64,000 nt of DNA from Nocardia tenerifensis NBRC 101015 (GCF_000308715.1 NZ_BAGH01000354.1:1-64000); one strand, 5' to 3'; shown: positions 18,064 through 26,640, numbered from the stretch's first letter. Numbers and translations are program-made. Notes: generated by a model from the sequence alone, not told the origin.

Positions 18064-18420
18064 CTACTCGAACACCGACCACGACTGCCGCGTGTCATAC
18101 AACTCACCCGGTTCGGCGCGCAGGCGCCGCTCCGCCTCCAGCCGCGCCGAATTCGCCTCGGTGAACGTCCGCACCGAGCGCAAGCGCGCGTCCGCGTTCA
18201 GTTCTCGCATGGCCGCCGCCGCCTTCGGTTCCTTGTCCCGCAGCGCGGCCTGATAGGCCTCGATAATGGCCGTGGCGTTCGGCACATCGATCGACAGCAG
18301 CCGGTTCTCCGCGTCGACGATTACGCTCACGCCGCGCACCACGCCGATGCCGCGCACCTGCGCCATGGCGTATTGCGCGCGCTGGACTTTGCGACCGAGT
18401 TCTTCGAAATCACCGTGCAT
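18064..18420 (-). CDS. YbaB/EbfC-family DNA-binding protein
   Basis: A 118-residue protein with the YbaB/EbfC layout: an N-terminal helix (FEELGRKVQRAQYAMAQV), a central beta sheet (VSVIVDAENRLLSIDVP) and a C-terminal helix rich in Ala, Glu and Arg. Members dimerise and can bind DNA. Diverged YbaB-like proteins commonly sit in T7SS effector operons of mycobacteria and nocardiae, and here the gene lies 31 bp after a DUF1023 hydrolase gene. The start is ATG 18420. Confidence 0.75.
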   Translation of the reverse strand: MHGDFEELGRKVQRAQYAMAQVRGIGVVRGVSVIVDAENRLLSIDVPNATAIIEAYQAALRDKEPKAAAAMRELNADARLRSVRTFTEANSARLEAERRLRAEPGELYDTRQSWSVFE

Positions 18421-18451
18421 TGTCGTCACCGCTTGTCTCGGAGAGTGATTG

Positions 18452-20080
18452 TCAACTGATCGGCCCGCTGTCGGTGACGATCTTTCCGACATTGTCCATC
18501 GCCCGGTTGTCCGGATCCCAGTAGTGGTTGTGCGCGTCGGTGTCGTAGCCGAGGAAGCCCTCGCTGGGGCCGTCGGAGGAGAATTGATGCGCGAAACGCT
18601 CCGACTCCGTCGACGTTCCGTGTGCCTCCGACGCCGCGGCCAGCCGAATCGGATCGCTGGGGGCGGTCGTCGCGTACAGATGGTCGTGCACGTCGTCCGG
18701 GTCGACACCGACCAGGCTGAGCTCCGACGCGCGTTCGACGTCGACGCCCGGACTGGCGATGAAGACGACCTTGTCCGCGTCGAGCGTGTGCCCGCCGCTC
18801 GCCGCGTTCCCGATCGCCGTCGTGCCGTAGCTGTGCCCGACGACGACGTCCGTCGCGCGCGGGCCCTCGTGGGTCACCCGCAGGCCTGCCTGGAACGAGT
18901 CCAGCGGCGCCGCAGCGGCTTTCGCCATATGGCTGCCCGCGGCGTCGGACAGGGTCTTCGGGGTTTCGTAGCCGTACCAGGCGATGGCCGCGGTCTGCTT
19001 CGACGGGTCGGCGAGCTGGGCGGCCTTGCGCATGGCGTCCGCGCTGTTGACGCCCGCGTCTATGCCGCTCAGTTTGGAATTCATGCCAGGGACGAACGTG
19101 ACGACATTGCCCGCGGTGTCCGGGTTGTGCAGCGCGATCGCCGCGTGGCCCTGGTCGTCGATCAGGGACAGGAAGCGCGGCACGCCGTCCTTCATCCTGA
19201 TCTCGGTCCTGACCTTGTCGTAGCCGGCGAGCTGCTCCTGTAAGGCGTCCACCTGCGTCTGCCACCTGGCCGCTTCCTCGGTGCCGCCCGGTGGCGGGAA
19301 ACTGAGGAGCGCGTCGAGCTTGTGCTGCGCGTCCGCTCGTAGGTAATTGAGATTTTGGCGGTTGTAGTAGTCGCGATCGACCTGGGGAATTCCGTCGCGG
19401 TTTCCGATGAAATGGTCGTGCTGAAACAGCGCGTCCTTCTCGGCAGGGGTCAGTCTCGCCCAGAAATCGTGCAGTTGTTTCGGGTCCGTGGGGAGCTGCG
19501 CCCGATTGGCGATGATGTCCAGCACCGCGGGGCTGAGCGGCGCGCCGTCCGGCGCCCTCCGGTATCCGGCGAGCTGCTCGAGATCAGCCGCGATAGCCTG
19601 CGCGGCTTTGGTTTCCGCGTCGCCGAACTCGACCAGATGCGCCTTGATGCGGGATTGGAACGACGCGGCCTGATCGTTCAGCAGTTGCTGGATGAAGTGG
19701 GACTCGAACGACGTGCCCGGCATGGTCGGCGCGGTGACATTGCCTTGGTCGTCGACCGTCATTCCGGCCGCGGGCACCTCCGTCTCCGCGACGGTCAACA
19801 GCGACTTCCGGATCGCCGCCAGCTGCGCGCCGAAAGTGTTGTAGCGCTCGCCAATCGTCACGACGGCGCTGCCGATATGACTGCCCGCCAGCTTGTGCGA
19901 CAGGGCGCGCGCCGCGGCCGCCGCGGCACCCGCTCCCTGCCAGTTCAGCGTCGCGATGTCGACGTCACGGTTCATCTGCGCGAGGCGCTCGGTGAACACC
20001 GTATTCCGTTCGGCGAGGTGCTCACCGAACGCCAGCATCGTGTCGGGCTGGCACGCCCGCACATGACTGATCGTCGTCAT
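18452..20080 (-). CDS. DUF1023 alpha/beta hydrolase with WXG-like N-terminal helices
   Basis: A 542-residue protein. Residues 1-100 are helical with a NWQGAGAAAA motif, as in WXG100-like T7SS targeting domains. The C-terminal half is a DUF1023 (TPalpha/beta) hydrolase: nucleophile elbow VVVGHSYGTTAIG near residue 405, preceded by VTFVPGMNSKLSG and followed by a VFIASPGVDV strand and a C-terminal HNHYW region holding a possible catalytic His. No signal peptide. The start overlaps the stop of an EspC-like gene (ATGA), and a YbaB-like gene follows. I infer a T7SS-exported hydrolase; its substrate is unknown. Confidence 0.82.
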   Translation of the reverse strand: MTTISHVRACQPDTMLAFGEHLAERNTVFTERLAQMNRDVDIATLNWQGAGAAAAAARALSHKLAGSHIGSAVVTIGERYNTFGAQLAAIRKSLLTVAETEVPAAGMTVDDQGNVTAPTMPGTSFESHFIQQLLNDQAASFQSRIKAHLVEFGDAETKAAQAIAADLEQLAGYRRAPDGAPLSPAVLDIIANRAQLPTDPKQLHDFWARLTPAEKDALFQHDHFIGNRDGIPQVDRDYYNRQNLNYLRADAQHKLDALLSFPPPGGTEEAARWQTQVDALQEQLAGYDKVRTEIRMKDGVPRFLSLIDDQGHAAIALHNPDTAGNVVTFVPGMNSKLSGIDAGVNSADAMRKAAQLADPSKQTAAIAWYGYETPKTLSDAAGSHMAKAAAAPLDSFQAGLRVTHEGPRATDVVVGHSYGTTAIGNAASGGHTLDADKVVFIASPGVDVERASELSLVGVDPDDVHDHLYATTAPSDPIRLAAASEAHGTSTESERFAHQFSSDGPSEGFLGYDTDAHNHYWDPDNRAMDNVGKIVTDSGPIS

Positions 20081-20367
20081 CGGCCGTCGACGTACCGGCG
20101 GAACTGATCCACCAGCAGATGTTCCATGTCCTCATAGGTCTTCACGCCGTTCTTCGCCGCATCGGCCATCTGCCGAATCTCGTCACCCATAAAGCCGTAC
20201 GTCGACCGAACCGTTTCCCTGGTTTGCTCGAACGCCTTTTGCATCGGCCCATCGGACATCCACACGGTGACGGTGTGTTCGATAGCCGAAATGTCGTCGG
20301 CCCGCTTGGCGAGTTCGCCGCCGAGCCCGTGCAGTTTATCCAGGTCCACCTGAACCAGGTCCGTCAC
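20077..20367 (-). CDS. EspC-like T7SS secretion-associated small protein
   Basis: A 96-residue all-helical protein of the EspC/WXG100-like group: two helices with a turn (ELAKRADDISAIEHTV then KAFEQTRETVRSTYGFMGDEI) and a C-terminal tail with a YxxxD/E-like YEDMEH. These usually pair with a partner for export through ESX systems. It starts at GTG 20367 with a strong GGAGG six bases upstream. It is the first gene of the four-gene operon running to 17440. Confidence 0.75.
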   Translation of the reverse strand: MTDLVQVDLDKLHGLGGELAKRADDISAIEHTVTVWMSDGPMQKAFEQTRETVRSTYGFMGDEIRQMADAAKNGVKTYEDMEHLLVDQFRRYVDGR

Positions 20368-20536
20368 CGATCCTCCAGTTGCACGAAACGATCCGCCGGA
20401 TGTTTCTCCGCGCGGTCGATCCACCCAGCCCCTCGACGCCAGCGAAGTAGGAGATCGGTTCGACAGTACCTCGAGGAAAGAGTCGGGTAGGCCCATAGTT
20501 CGAGGGGCACTCGAGCGCTGTGGTGAACGAAAACCG

Positions 20537-20563
20537 CTGTTACCGTGAACAATTCGGCAACAG
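20537..20563. promoter_or_regulatory. Inverted repeat in the 510-bp gap between the T7SS operon and uppP
   Basis: CTGTTACCG and CGGCAACAG form nine-base arms with one mismatch, separated by nine bases. It lies 170 bp upstream of the EspC-like gene start, inside the 510-bp stretch 20368-20877, where I see no convincing gene. It may be an operator for the T7SS operon; the regulator is unknown. Confidence 0.35.
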
Positions 20564-20877
20564 TTCATGACTGCGCGGAGGTCGGGCCGAGCGGATGACA
20601 CCCATCGGATCGGCAGCACGACATTCGGCGCCATGTCGCGGATCTCGGTAGCTGTTCCCGGTGCCCAGGTGCCGGGCATCACGGGCGCGGAGCACTCGCC
20701 GCCTGCGACGCACCCGCTATCGCGGCGCGATGTCGATCCGGGGCGACCGGGCCTAATTCGAGCCTGCCGACCACCTCCGATGCAGCGAAAGTTGGTGCGG
20801 GAAAGCCAATTCGGGCATTTCGGTCGAGAGGCGGGGGCGTATCCGATTGCCGTCGCGGGCATGCGAAACTCGTCGCG

Positions 20878-21813
20878 ATGCTCACCTACTTTCAAGCGGC
20901 TGTCATCGGTGCGGTGCAGGGTGTCACCGAACTGTTCCCGATCTCGAGTCTCGGGCATTCCGTGTTGATCGCCGCCTGGGTGGGCGGTGATTGGCAGAAA
21001 CTCGTCAGCCCCGGCGAATCCAGCGGCGGCACACCATATCTGGCCTTCGTGGTGGCCTTGCACGTGGCGACCGCCTGCGCGCTGCTCGGCTACTACTGGC
21101 GGACCTGGCGCAACATCCTCACCGGTTTCGTCACCATGGTGCGAACCCGCCGCGTCGACACCGTCGCACAGCGGATGGCCTTGCTGATCCTGATCGCCAC
21201 TCTCCCCGTCGCCATCCTCGGACCGCTGCTCGAACACCCCCTGCACGCCCTGTTCGCCGCCCCCATCTGCGCCAGCGTCTTCCTGCTACTCAACGGCGTC
21301 GTGCTGACCATCGGCGAAGGACTCCGGCGACGCAACGAACCAACCCTCGCCGAATACGGCCGCCGCTTCGCCCTACAACGCACGCGCACAACAGTTCTCA
21401 CCATCGACACCCCACCCCGCCAATCCGACCGCAGACTCGCCGCCCTCGACCTCCGAGACGCCATAGGCATCGGCTTCGCCCAAGCCGGCGCCCTCCTCAC
21501 CGGCTTCAGCCGCGCCGGCCTCACCATGGTCGGCGGCCTCTGGCGCGGCCTCGAAAACGAGCACGCCGCCAAATTCGCCTTCCTACTCGCAACCCCCGCC
21601 ATCCTAGGAGCCGGCCTCCTCGAACTCCCAGAACTCACCGGCCCCGAAACCATCGGTATCCGAGGCCCGATCCTCTTCGGCGCCCTCATCTCCGGCCTGT
21701 CCTCCTGGCTGGCCGTCCGCTTCCTGGAACGCTACTTCCGAACCCGGACACTCCTCCCCTTCGCCACTTACTGCATAGTCACCGGCTTGATCTCGATCCT
21801 CCATTTCAGCTGA
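20878..21813 (+). CDS. uppP: Undecaprenyl-diphosphatase (UppP/BacA family)
   Basis: A 311-residue membrane protein with about eight helices. Both catalytic signatures are present: GAVQGVTELFPISSLGH at about residue 11-27 (the E..PISS.GH motif) and TGFSRAGLTMVGGLWRGL near 209-226 (the GxSRSGxT motif, with Ala for the second Ser). It recycles undecaprenyl pyrophosphate to the monophosphate carrier for cell-wall synthesis, acting on the outer face of the membrane. It starts at ATG 20878 and converges with the lipoprotein gene eight bases away. Confidence 0.88.
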   Translation: MLTYFQAAVIGAVQGVTELFPISSLGHSVLIAAWVGGDWQKLVSPGESSGGTPYLAFVVALHVATACALLGYYWRTWRNILTGFVTMVRTRRVDTVAQRMALLILIATLPVAILGPLLEHPLHALFAAPICASVFLLLNGVVLTIGEGLRRRNEPTLAEYGRRFALQRTRTTVLTIDTPPRQSDRRLAALDLRDAIGIGFAQAGALLTGFSRAGLTMVGGLWRGLENEHAAKFAFLLATPAILGAGLLELPELTGPETIGIRGPILFGALISGLSSWLAVRFLERYFRTRTLLPFATYCIVTGLISILHFS

Positions 21814-21820
21814 CCGAGCA

Positions 21821-22348
21821 TCAGCCCTTCACCATCCGCACCGCATCGACCAGCAGACGAGCCGCCGCCTGCACCGTCGAATCCTCTCCACCGAGGAAGT
21901 AGAACTGCCCTTTCCATCCTTCGATGACGGCAGTCAACCGTAGTGGGGTGTATCTGCTTTCCATATAAGACGGCAGCGGCTCCGGCGTCTCGGTTACCGG
22001 CACGCCATCGATGGTCAGCCGGGTGGGCGCAGGCTGGGAGTGCACATCAGCGGCAGTGGGAGCGTCGAGGTAGAGATATCCGAGGTACTTGTCATCTGCC
22101 GTGTGATAAGTGCATTGGTTGAGATCACCGAGGCGCTCGCTCAATGGAACACCGGTAACGGTACCGATTTTGAGATCGGCAGCGTGGAACTCCGACGCGA
22201 AGAACTGTTTCGGCGCATCACACAGCTCCCGCAGAGTGTGCGAACTCTCCGCCGGACGACTCGGCTCGACCGGCGACTTCGACTGGTTCGCGCAGCTAGC
22301 CAGACACACTGCCGCAGCCACCGCTCCGGCGACACGCACGACGTTCAT
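21821..22348 (-). CDS. Lipoprotein (DUF3558-like), last gene of second T7SS operon
   Basis: A 175-residue exported lipoprotein. The N-terminus MNVVRVAGAVAAAVCLASC carries a lipobox LASC, so Cys19 should be acylated. The mature domain has a conserved Cys (LCDAPKQFF) and a second (LNQCTYHT) that could form a disulfide, a pattern I associate with DUF3558 lipoproteins of nocardiae and mycobacteria. The start at 22348 overlaps the upstream stop (ATGA). Its place at the end of a T7SS substrate operon suggests an accessory or immunity role, which is inference. Confidence 0.72.
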   Translation of the reverse strand: MNVVRVAGAVAAAVCLASCANQSKSPVEPSRPAESSHTLRELCDAPKQFFASEFHAADLKIGTVTGVPLSERLGDLNQCTYHTADDKYLGYLYLDAPTAADVHSQPAPTRLTIDGVPVTETPEPLPSYMESRYTPLRLTAVIEGWKGQFYFLGGEDSTVQAAARLLVDAVRMVKG

Positions 22349-23190
22349 TGCGCCTTCCATTTCTCGTTGTTTGGCGAATTGATGTCGAGATCCGTAGTCG
22401 CGGTCTGCGGCCACTTGTTGTTCAGTAACCCCTTCGGGTTGGCCGTAGCCGCCGATATCGCATCGATCGCAGCCACCTCTATCCGGAGAGCGGTCGTCAA
22501 AGTCTTGAACGCACTGACCGCAAAGGTGATCATCTTCTTGATCAGGTCGATACAATCCGAGATGCCTATCGGCGAGCTGACAACGGTCGCGATCTTCCCG
22601 ATTGCCGTGCCCAAACTGGCGAGAAAATCGACCAGCTGTTCGGCGACCTCGGAGTAGAACGTCCACGACGCGTCGGAAACCTTCAAAAGCTGCGCATTGA
22701 CCGTGTCACAAATTCCTTTGATCGAGTCCAATGCCGTGTCTTGGACTATTCGCGCCGCCCTATAGCTGTCCGCGGCTGAACCCTGCCATTTCCCGGTGAG
22801 ATCGCCGCGCACGACCTCGTTGTTCTGCGCCGCCCCTATCTTGGTCTTCAGATCAAGCCAGTCTCCGCTCGTCTGCAAGAGAGCGATCGGAGCTTTCAGT
22901 GCTTCGATGGCATCGGCCAACTTCTCCAAAAGCGTCTTGATCAGATCCTTGATCTCCTCCTTTTTGGCGCTCATCGTCCCGGTGAAGTCATCTTCGGTCA
23001 TCGAACCGTAGATTCCACCGACGACAGCACCGACGACACCGAAAACGCCTCCTTCCGACGCGGCTGCCGCTATAGCCAATTTTTTGAACGCTTCGTCCAC
23101 TTTGGCCGGCTGTTCCCGCACCTTGGTGATCTGATCCGAAAACGACTGCAGCGTCGTATTGATCTCATCGAGAGTTTTCGAGGGCGCCAC
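22345..23190 (-). CDS. WXG-motif T7SS protein with glycine-zipper segment
   Basis: A 281-residue, mostly helical protein. A WXG-type turn is visible as GKWQGSAADSYRAA near residue 133-146. Residues 45-62 (ASEGGVFGVVGAVVGGIYG) form a hydrophobic GxxxG/glycine-zipper segment able to insert in a membrane, and a second hydrophobic stretch (FLASLGTAIGKIATVVSS) follows the WXG region. No signal peptide. The start GTG shares one base with the upstream stop (TAGTG). It may be a T7SS substrate, possibly membrane-active. I do not recognise a named family. Confidence 0.65.
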   Translation of the reverse strand: MAPSKTLDEINTTLQSFSDQITKVREQPAKVDEAFKKLAIAAAASEGGVFGVVGAVVGGIYGSMTEDDFTGTMSAKKEEIKDLIKTLLEKLADAIEALKAPIALLQTSGDWLDLKTKIGAAQNNEVVRGDLTGKWQGSAADSYRAARIVQDTALDSIKGICDTVNAQLLKVSDASWTFYSEVAEQLVDFLASLGTAIGKIATVVSSPIGISDCIDLIKKMITFAVSAFKTLTTALRIEVAAIDAISAATANPKGLLNNKWPQTATTDLDINSPNNEKWKAQ

Positions 23191-23504
23191 TACTGTTCTC
23201 CTTGGAGCTTGATGAGCACATTGGCGAAGTTCTCGTCTTTCTCCCGAAAGACCGTGGCGACGTGAGTCAAGACGTTGCCGACGGCACTGGCTTCGTCACG
23301 CGCCTCGGTCAGTCTGTTCTTCATGTACTCTGCGGCTTTGACCTGACTGGTCCACACCTCTTGGAAGACTCCCCACACCACCTCCGCATGACTTCCCTGA
23401 ATACTGCCCGCCTTCTCCGCAGACGTATTGAGTTCGACGCTCGCGTTCTGCCACGCGGCTGCGGCGTCGAGGAGTTTGTTCAGATCGGCGTGAAAATCTG
23501 GCAT
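23190..23504 (-). CDS. EspC/WXG100-like small T7SS protein
   Basis: A 104-residue all-helical protein. Segments AAAAWQNASVELNT and EVVWGVFQEVWTSQVKAAEYM give two amphipathic helices, and a third carries NRLTEARDEAS. Size and pattern fit EspC-like partners of larger T7SS substrates. Its start shares a base with the upstream stop (TAATG) and its stop with the next start, so all four genes of this operon are translationally coupled. Confidence 0.68.
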   Translation of the reverse strand: MPDFHADLNKLLDAAAAWQNASVELNTSAEKAGSIQGSHAEVVWGVFQEVWTSQVKAAEYMKNRLTEARDEASAVGNVLTHVATVFREKDENFANVLIKLQGEQ

Positions 23505-24088
23505 TACGAGATCCTCATCAGGTAGTTCTTGTACTCACGAACTTCGACCTCGAGATCGTCGTCCGTCCGAGCCGACCAGGTTCCACCCTCATGGAACATG
23601 GGACGCTGTTGCCGAATTTTATTCGCTGCTTCCAGGATGTCGTAGGAAATATATGAAGACAGAGTAGAGGCCGACCACCTGACGTCTATCTCGATCGAAC
23701 CCACACGGCCAAGATCCGCAGTCATGGCCAGGGAGGGAACGCCAAAATCCGTCATCGCGCCGTAACCTCTGTATTCAGCCAGTCCCCAGGCTGCACGCTC
23801 AATCGACTCGAATTCCGCAAACGACTGCGCACCGAGCAGGGTGATCATCTCGGCCCGCCGCGAAGGAATCGCACTCAGTGCGTCCCATTTCCCGTCCGCG
23901 ATATCCGCACTATACTTACGCCAGAATGCGGCGTAATAACCGGTCATCGCAGCAGCCGAAAAGTACTGCGGCTCCAGCTTGCCATGAATATTCCGATCCA
24001 CCTCGACATGAACAGGAAGATTCCCGTCATCGAGAGTCATTTCAAACAGTCCCGCACCGATCAAAGAGCTCGTCACGCCGTCATTCAC
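23504..24088 (-). CDS. Unknown protein, first gene of second T7SS operon
   Basis: A 194-residue protein starting with GTG (VNDGVTSSLIGAG). It has no recognised domain, signal peptide or membrane helix; it alternates strands and helices and contains many aromatic residues (YYAAFWRKYSADIADGKWDAL). By position ahead of an EspC-like gene it could be a cytosolic chaperone or regulator of the substrate pair, as EspG-type proteins are, but I see no sequence proof. Base composition is less GC-rich than the flanking core genes, suggesting acquisition. Confidence 0.55.
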   Translation of the reverse strand: MNDGVTSSLIGAGLFEMTLDDGNLPVHVEVDRNIHGKLEPQYFSAAAMTGYYAAFWRKYSADIADGKWDALSAIPSRRAEMITLLGAQSFAEFESIERAAWGLAEYRGYGAMTDFGVPSLAMTADLGRVGSIEIDVRWSASTLSSYISYDILEAANKIRQQRPMFHEGGTWSARTDDDLEVEVREYKNYLMRIS

Positions 24089-24906
24089 TCTCTTGCACTA
24101 GCTCTCGCGACGAACGGAAATATCGGGCTGCCACCGAGCGACGGGAGGATGCCACGATCAACACCCGGCCTCCAAGGATTGCCAGGGCCGGCATCCATGA
24201 CCCATCACCCGCGTACTCGTCCCAAGAGTCAGCACCGAACCCCACTCGTCTACCCACCCGCCGCTCCGGCGGCCGCCCCCACCCTCTCCGCCCCCCAACG
24301 TTTTGTCAAACGGACCAGTCTCCCCACCAACGCTCCCATGGAGCGACCCGTTTCTCTACCACCAGCAAGCTACGCCTAAACCTCATGCACCGAACTCGTC
24401 ACTGACAATTTCACGATGCTAACCAGATCCGGGGGTGATCGTCATCGGCCGCCGAAACGCTTCGTGATAAGCGGCCTTTGCGTGACGCCGACAACCCCAT
24501 CGACGCGACGATCGTTAAGCCACTGTCGGCCCCACCGCCTGTGCCCATCGTCGCCAACGTCGTTGAAACTCAACAGCGACGGCACCCGGTCCCTGGGTTC
24601 GCCTACGGAAACCGTGAGACCATCCGCAGTTCCGCCGTCGCCAGATAGCTGACGCGCACCACCGAGTCGACACATGGATCCGTTTTCGTCGAAAGCATCG
24701 AACTCCGCTCGATGGCGGGCAGCCAACTTCGACTCGATTGCTGCCAGCGAATCGGACTGCTGTCTCCGGCCGTTTGTCAGCCCCACCAAGACTGACATGG
24801 ACCTCCAACTGCCAGCCGCAGCGTATGCAGATGGACCGGGTCCACCACCGAGAACCAACTTTCCATCGAGTTGACGGTAGGTGTTGAGGTGCTGAAGCGG
24901 ACACTG
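24089..24906. other. 818-bp gene-free stretch upstream of the T7SS operon
   Basis: Only overlapping, motif-free open frames with unlikely composition occur on both strands. The right end merges into the tandem repeats at 24907. The promoter of the operon starting at 24088 should lie in the first 150 bp. I see no RNA gene. Confidence 0.45.
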
Positions 24907-25060
24907 GATCTGCCCGCGAACCGGGAGGGGGCCGGTGACACGGCCTTGGGGCAGGCGAACGTGAAAGGGCCCGGTGGCGGCCTCGGGTAGGCGCACCTGG
25001 GAGGGGGTCCGAGGGCGCGGCCTCGGGTAGGCGAACCGGAAAGGGGGTCCGGGGGCGAAG
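24907..25060. repeat. About four imperfect tandem repeats of 37-40 bp
   Basis: Each unit has a core of the form CCTCGGGTAGGCGAACC followed by GGAAAGGGGGTCCGGGGGCG. The last two units (24981-25020 and 25021-25060) differ at only a few positions; the first two are more diverged. Read on the minus strand the units give a repeating 13-residue peptide pattern (FAYPRPR, VRLPEAA, VRLPQGR). Composition and position beside strong hairpins suggest an interspersed non-coding repeat element rather than a gene. Confidence 0.55.
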
Positions 25061-25074
25061 CCCGCCGGGCGGGG

Positions 25075-25095
25075 TGTGGGGGCTTCGCCCCCACA
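25075..25095. repeat. GC-rich hairpin beside the tandem repeats
   Basis: TGTGGGGGC, loop TTC, GCCCCCACA: a perfect nine-base stem. It lies between the tandem repeats and the tRNA-type terminator at 25114 and probably belongs to the same repeat element. Confidence 0.5.
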
Positions 25096-25113
25096 AGACA
25101 CGCGGAACGAGAA

Positions 25114-25142
25114 AGGCCCATGCTCTCCATGAGCATGGGCCT
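25114..25142 (-). terminator. Strong intrinsic terminator, inferred original terminator of tRNA-Ala
   Basis: AGGCCCATGCTC, loop of five, GAGCATGGGCCT: a perfect 12-bp stem. Read on the minus strand it is followed by TTCTCG. It stands seven bases left of the island's left att core, which carries the last bases of the tRNA (TTAGCTCCA). Before island integration this hairpin would have lain directly downstream of the tRNA-Ala gene now at 42035-42110. Confidence 0.6.
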
Positions 25143-25149
25143 CTGACGA

Positions 25150-25159
25150 GTGGAGCTAA
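25150..25159. repeat. Left attachment core (attL), GTGGAGCTAA
   Basis: Ten bases identical to 42037-42046. To the left lies a tRNA-type terminator on the minus strand; to the right lies the in-phase tail of the integrase gene. Both flanks are what an attL between chromosome and island should show. Confidence 0.65.
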
Positions 25160-25257
25160 CGGACCAGCATACGAACCGGGCGGTGCTGGTCGACGGGCCG
25201 GACGTCCTGATCCGCGCGGTGGGTTCCCGCCAGCCGGTCGGCGGTGACGCCCGATGA
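25150..25257 (+). other. Severed 3' end of the serine recombinase gene (35 codons plus stop)
   Basis: An open frame of 35 codons beginning V-E-L-T-D-Q-H at the att core and ending QPVGGDAR before TGA. The core is read in the same codon phase (GTG GAG CTA) as in the recombinase at 42037. In an excised circle the recombinase would run TRL-VEL-TDQH and stop here. It therefore looks like the native C-terminus of the integrase, cut off by integration. The TGA overlaps an ATG (ATGA) opening the frame into the replication-relaxation pseudogene. It could also be translated alone from the GTG, but that is less likely. Confidence 0.6.
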
Positions 25258-25418
25258 ACGGCCACGGCGACAACCCGGCTGCGGATGGGGCAGCGTTTGG
25301 TGGCGCTGATTGGTCGGCGGGTGCTCGGCGTCCTATAGCCGCCACCCCAAACGCCGAACACGCAACCGGCAACTGGGCCGGTAGGGCACGCATTCGGAGC
25401 AACGGGGCGAAATCCAGA

Positions 25419-26506
25419 ATGAATATCAATACTCATACATATTCACCCGTAGGGCCGCGCAGCGGCCGCAGCGTACACCGAGGCGGACACCCGGACGGCG
25501 GTCCCTGGTTCCGTCTGCTCGACCGCGAGCGACGTCTGCTCTCCCTCCTTGCCGAACACAAAGTGCTCACCACCGACCAGATCGCCACTCTCGAATTCGC
25601 CTCCGTCCGCCGTGCACAAGACCGGCTGCGCAAACTCCGCGAGATGGGCATGCTCTTCGCCTTCCGTGAATCCCTCTACGGTGGCGGAACCAGCCAAACC
25701 CACCACGCCCTCGGTTATTCCGGCGCACGCTTGATCGCCGCCCAACGCGCCCAGAAGCCACCCGCCCCAGCCGCCTACGCCCTCAGCTTGGAGCGCCTGG
25801 CCTGCTCCCCTACTCTCGGTCACCGGCTCGGTGTGAATGGCTTCTTCTGTGACTTGGCCGCCCTTCACCACCTCGCGAACGCGAATCCGGTGCAGGGACT
25901 GACACAGTGGTGGTCGGAGAAACAGTGCACCGACATGTTCTGGACACACATCCTCCGCGATGACCAACTCTACCCCGACGGCTACGGCTGCTGGGAAGAA
26001 CGCGGTCACATAGTGCGGTTCTTCCTCGAATACGACAACGGCACCGAGTCATTGAAAACCGTCACCTCCAAACTTACCAACTATTAGAGCTTCCCGACCG
26101 ACAACTTCGGAATCCTGCTGTTCTCGGTGCATTCGGCGCGCTGCGAAACTGGATTGCGAACCGCTCTGCGCGGGCACTCGGCAGCTCCGACCCCGGCCTG
26201 GTAATCGCCACCACCAGCCGAGACCTGCGCCACCCCGACGGCCCGGCAGGGCCGGTCTGGGCCCTGTGGACGGCCATCGGCGGCGACACCGTCATCGAAC
26301 GGCTCCACTTGGCCGACTTGCCCGAACGTGGCCCACGAATCGCGCACCGCCCCAGCGCGGTCCAGCCTTACGACGAAGCCGCCTTCACCCTGGACGACCC
26401 GGAGATCTCTGACCGCTTCCACCCCTGCAAACCCAGCCAGCGACACCTGCCCCGACCCGATACTCAGACGAGGGAGCCGATCCGGTACCCGGGGACGACA
26501 TCATGA
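25419..26506 (+). pseudogene. Replication-relaxation family protein, broken by a stop and a frameshift
   Basis: The first 222 codons (MNINTHTYSP to SKLTNY) match the replication-relaxation family of actinobacterial plasmids and integrative elements: a winged-helix start (LLAEHKVLTTDQIATLEF) and the FFLEYDNGTESL region. A TAG at 26085-26087 interrupts it. The same frame then continues with recognisable sequence (SFPTDNFGILLFS) to a TAA near 26204, after which the expected C-terminal part (GPAGPVWALWTAIGG then LHLADLPERGP) resumes one frame over and ends at 26506. So at least one nonsense change and one indel disable it. The frame is open upstream to 25254, but that part looks non-coding. Confidence 0.72.
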
Positions 26507-26640
26507 TCGAAATCCCACCACCTGAGGGACTCTGATATCGACTGACCCAACCGCGCAACAGATTTCAATCGTCAGTGCAGCTGCCGATGATCCCCCCGTT
26601 CTGGCGCCAATAGCGCGCCCACACTGGAAGGCATCTCCAG

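Noticed and set aside
24907..25060. CRISPR array
   Set aside because: Units are contiguous imperfect tandem repeats without spacers, and no cas gene is present.
24515..25429. Minus-strand frame of 304 codons
   Set aside because: It is carried by the tandem repeats and hairpins and crosses the island boundary; no family resemblance.
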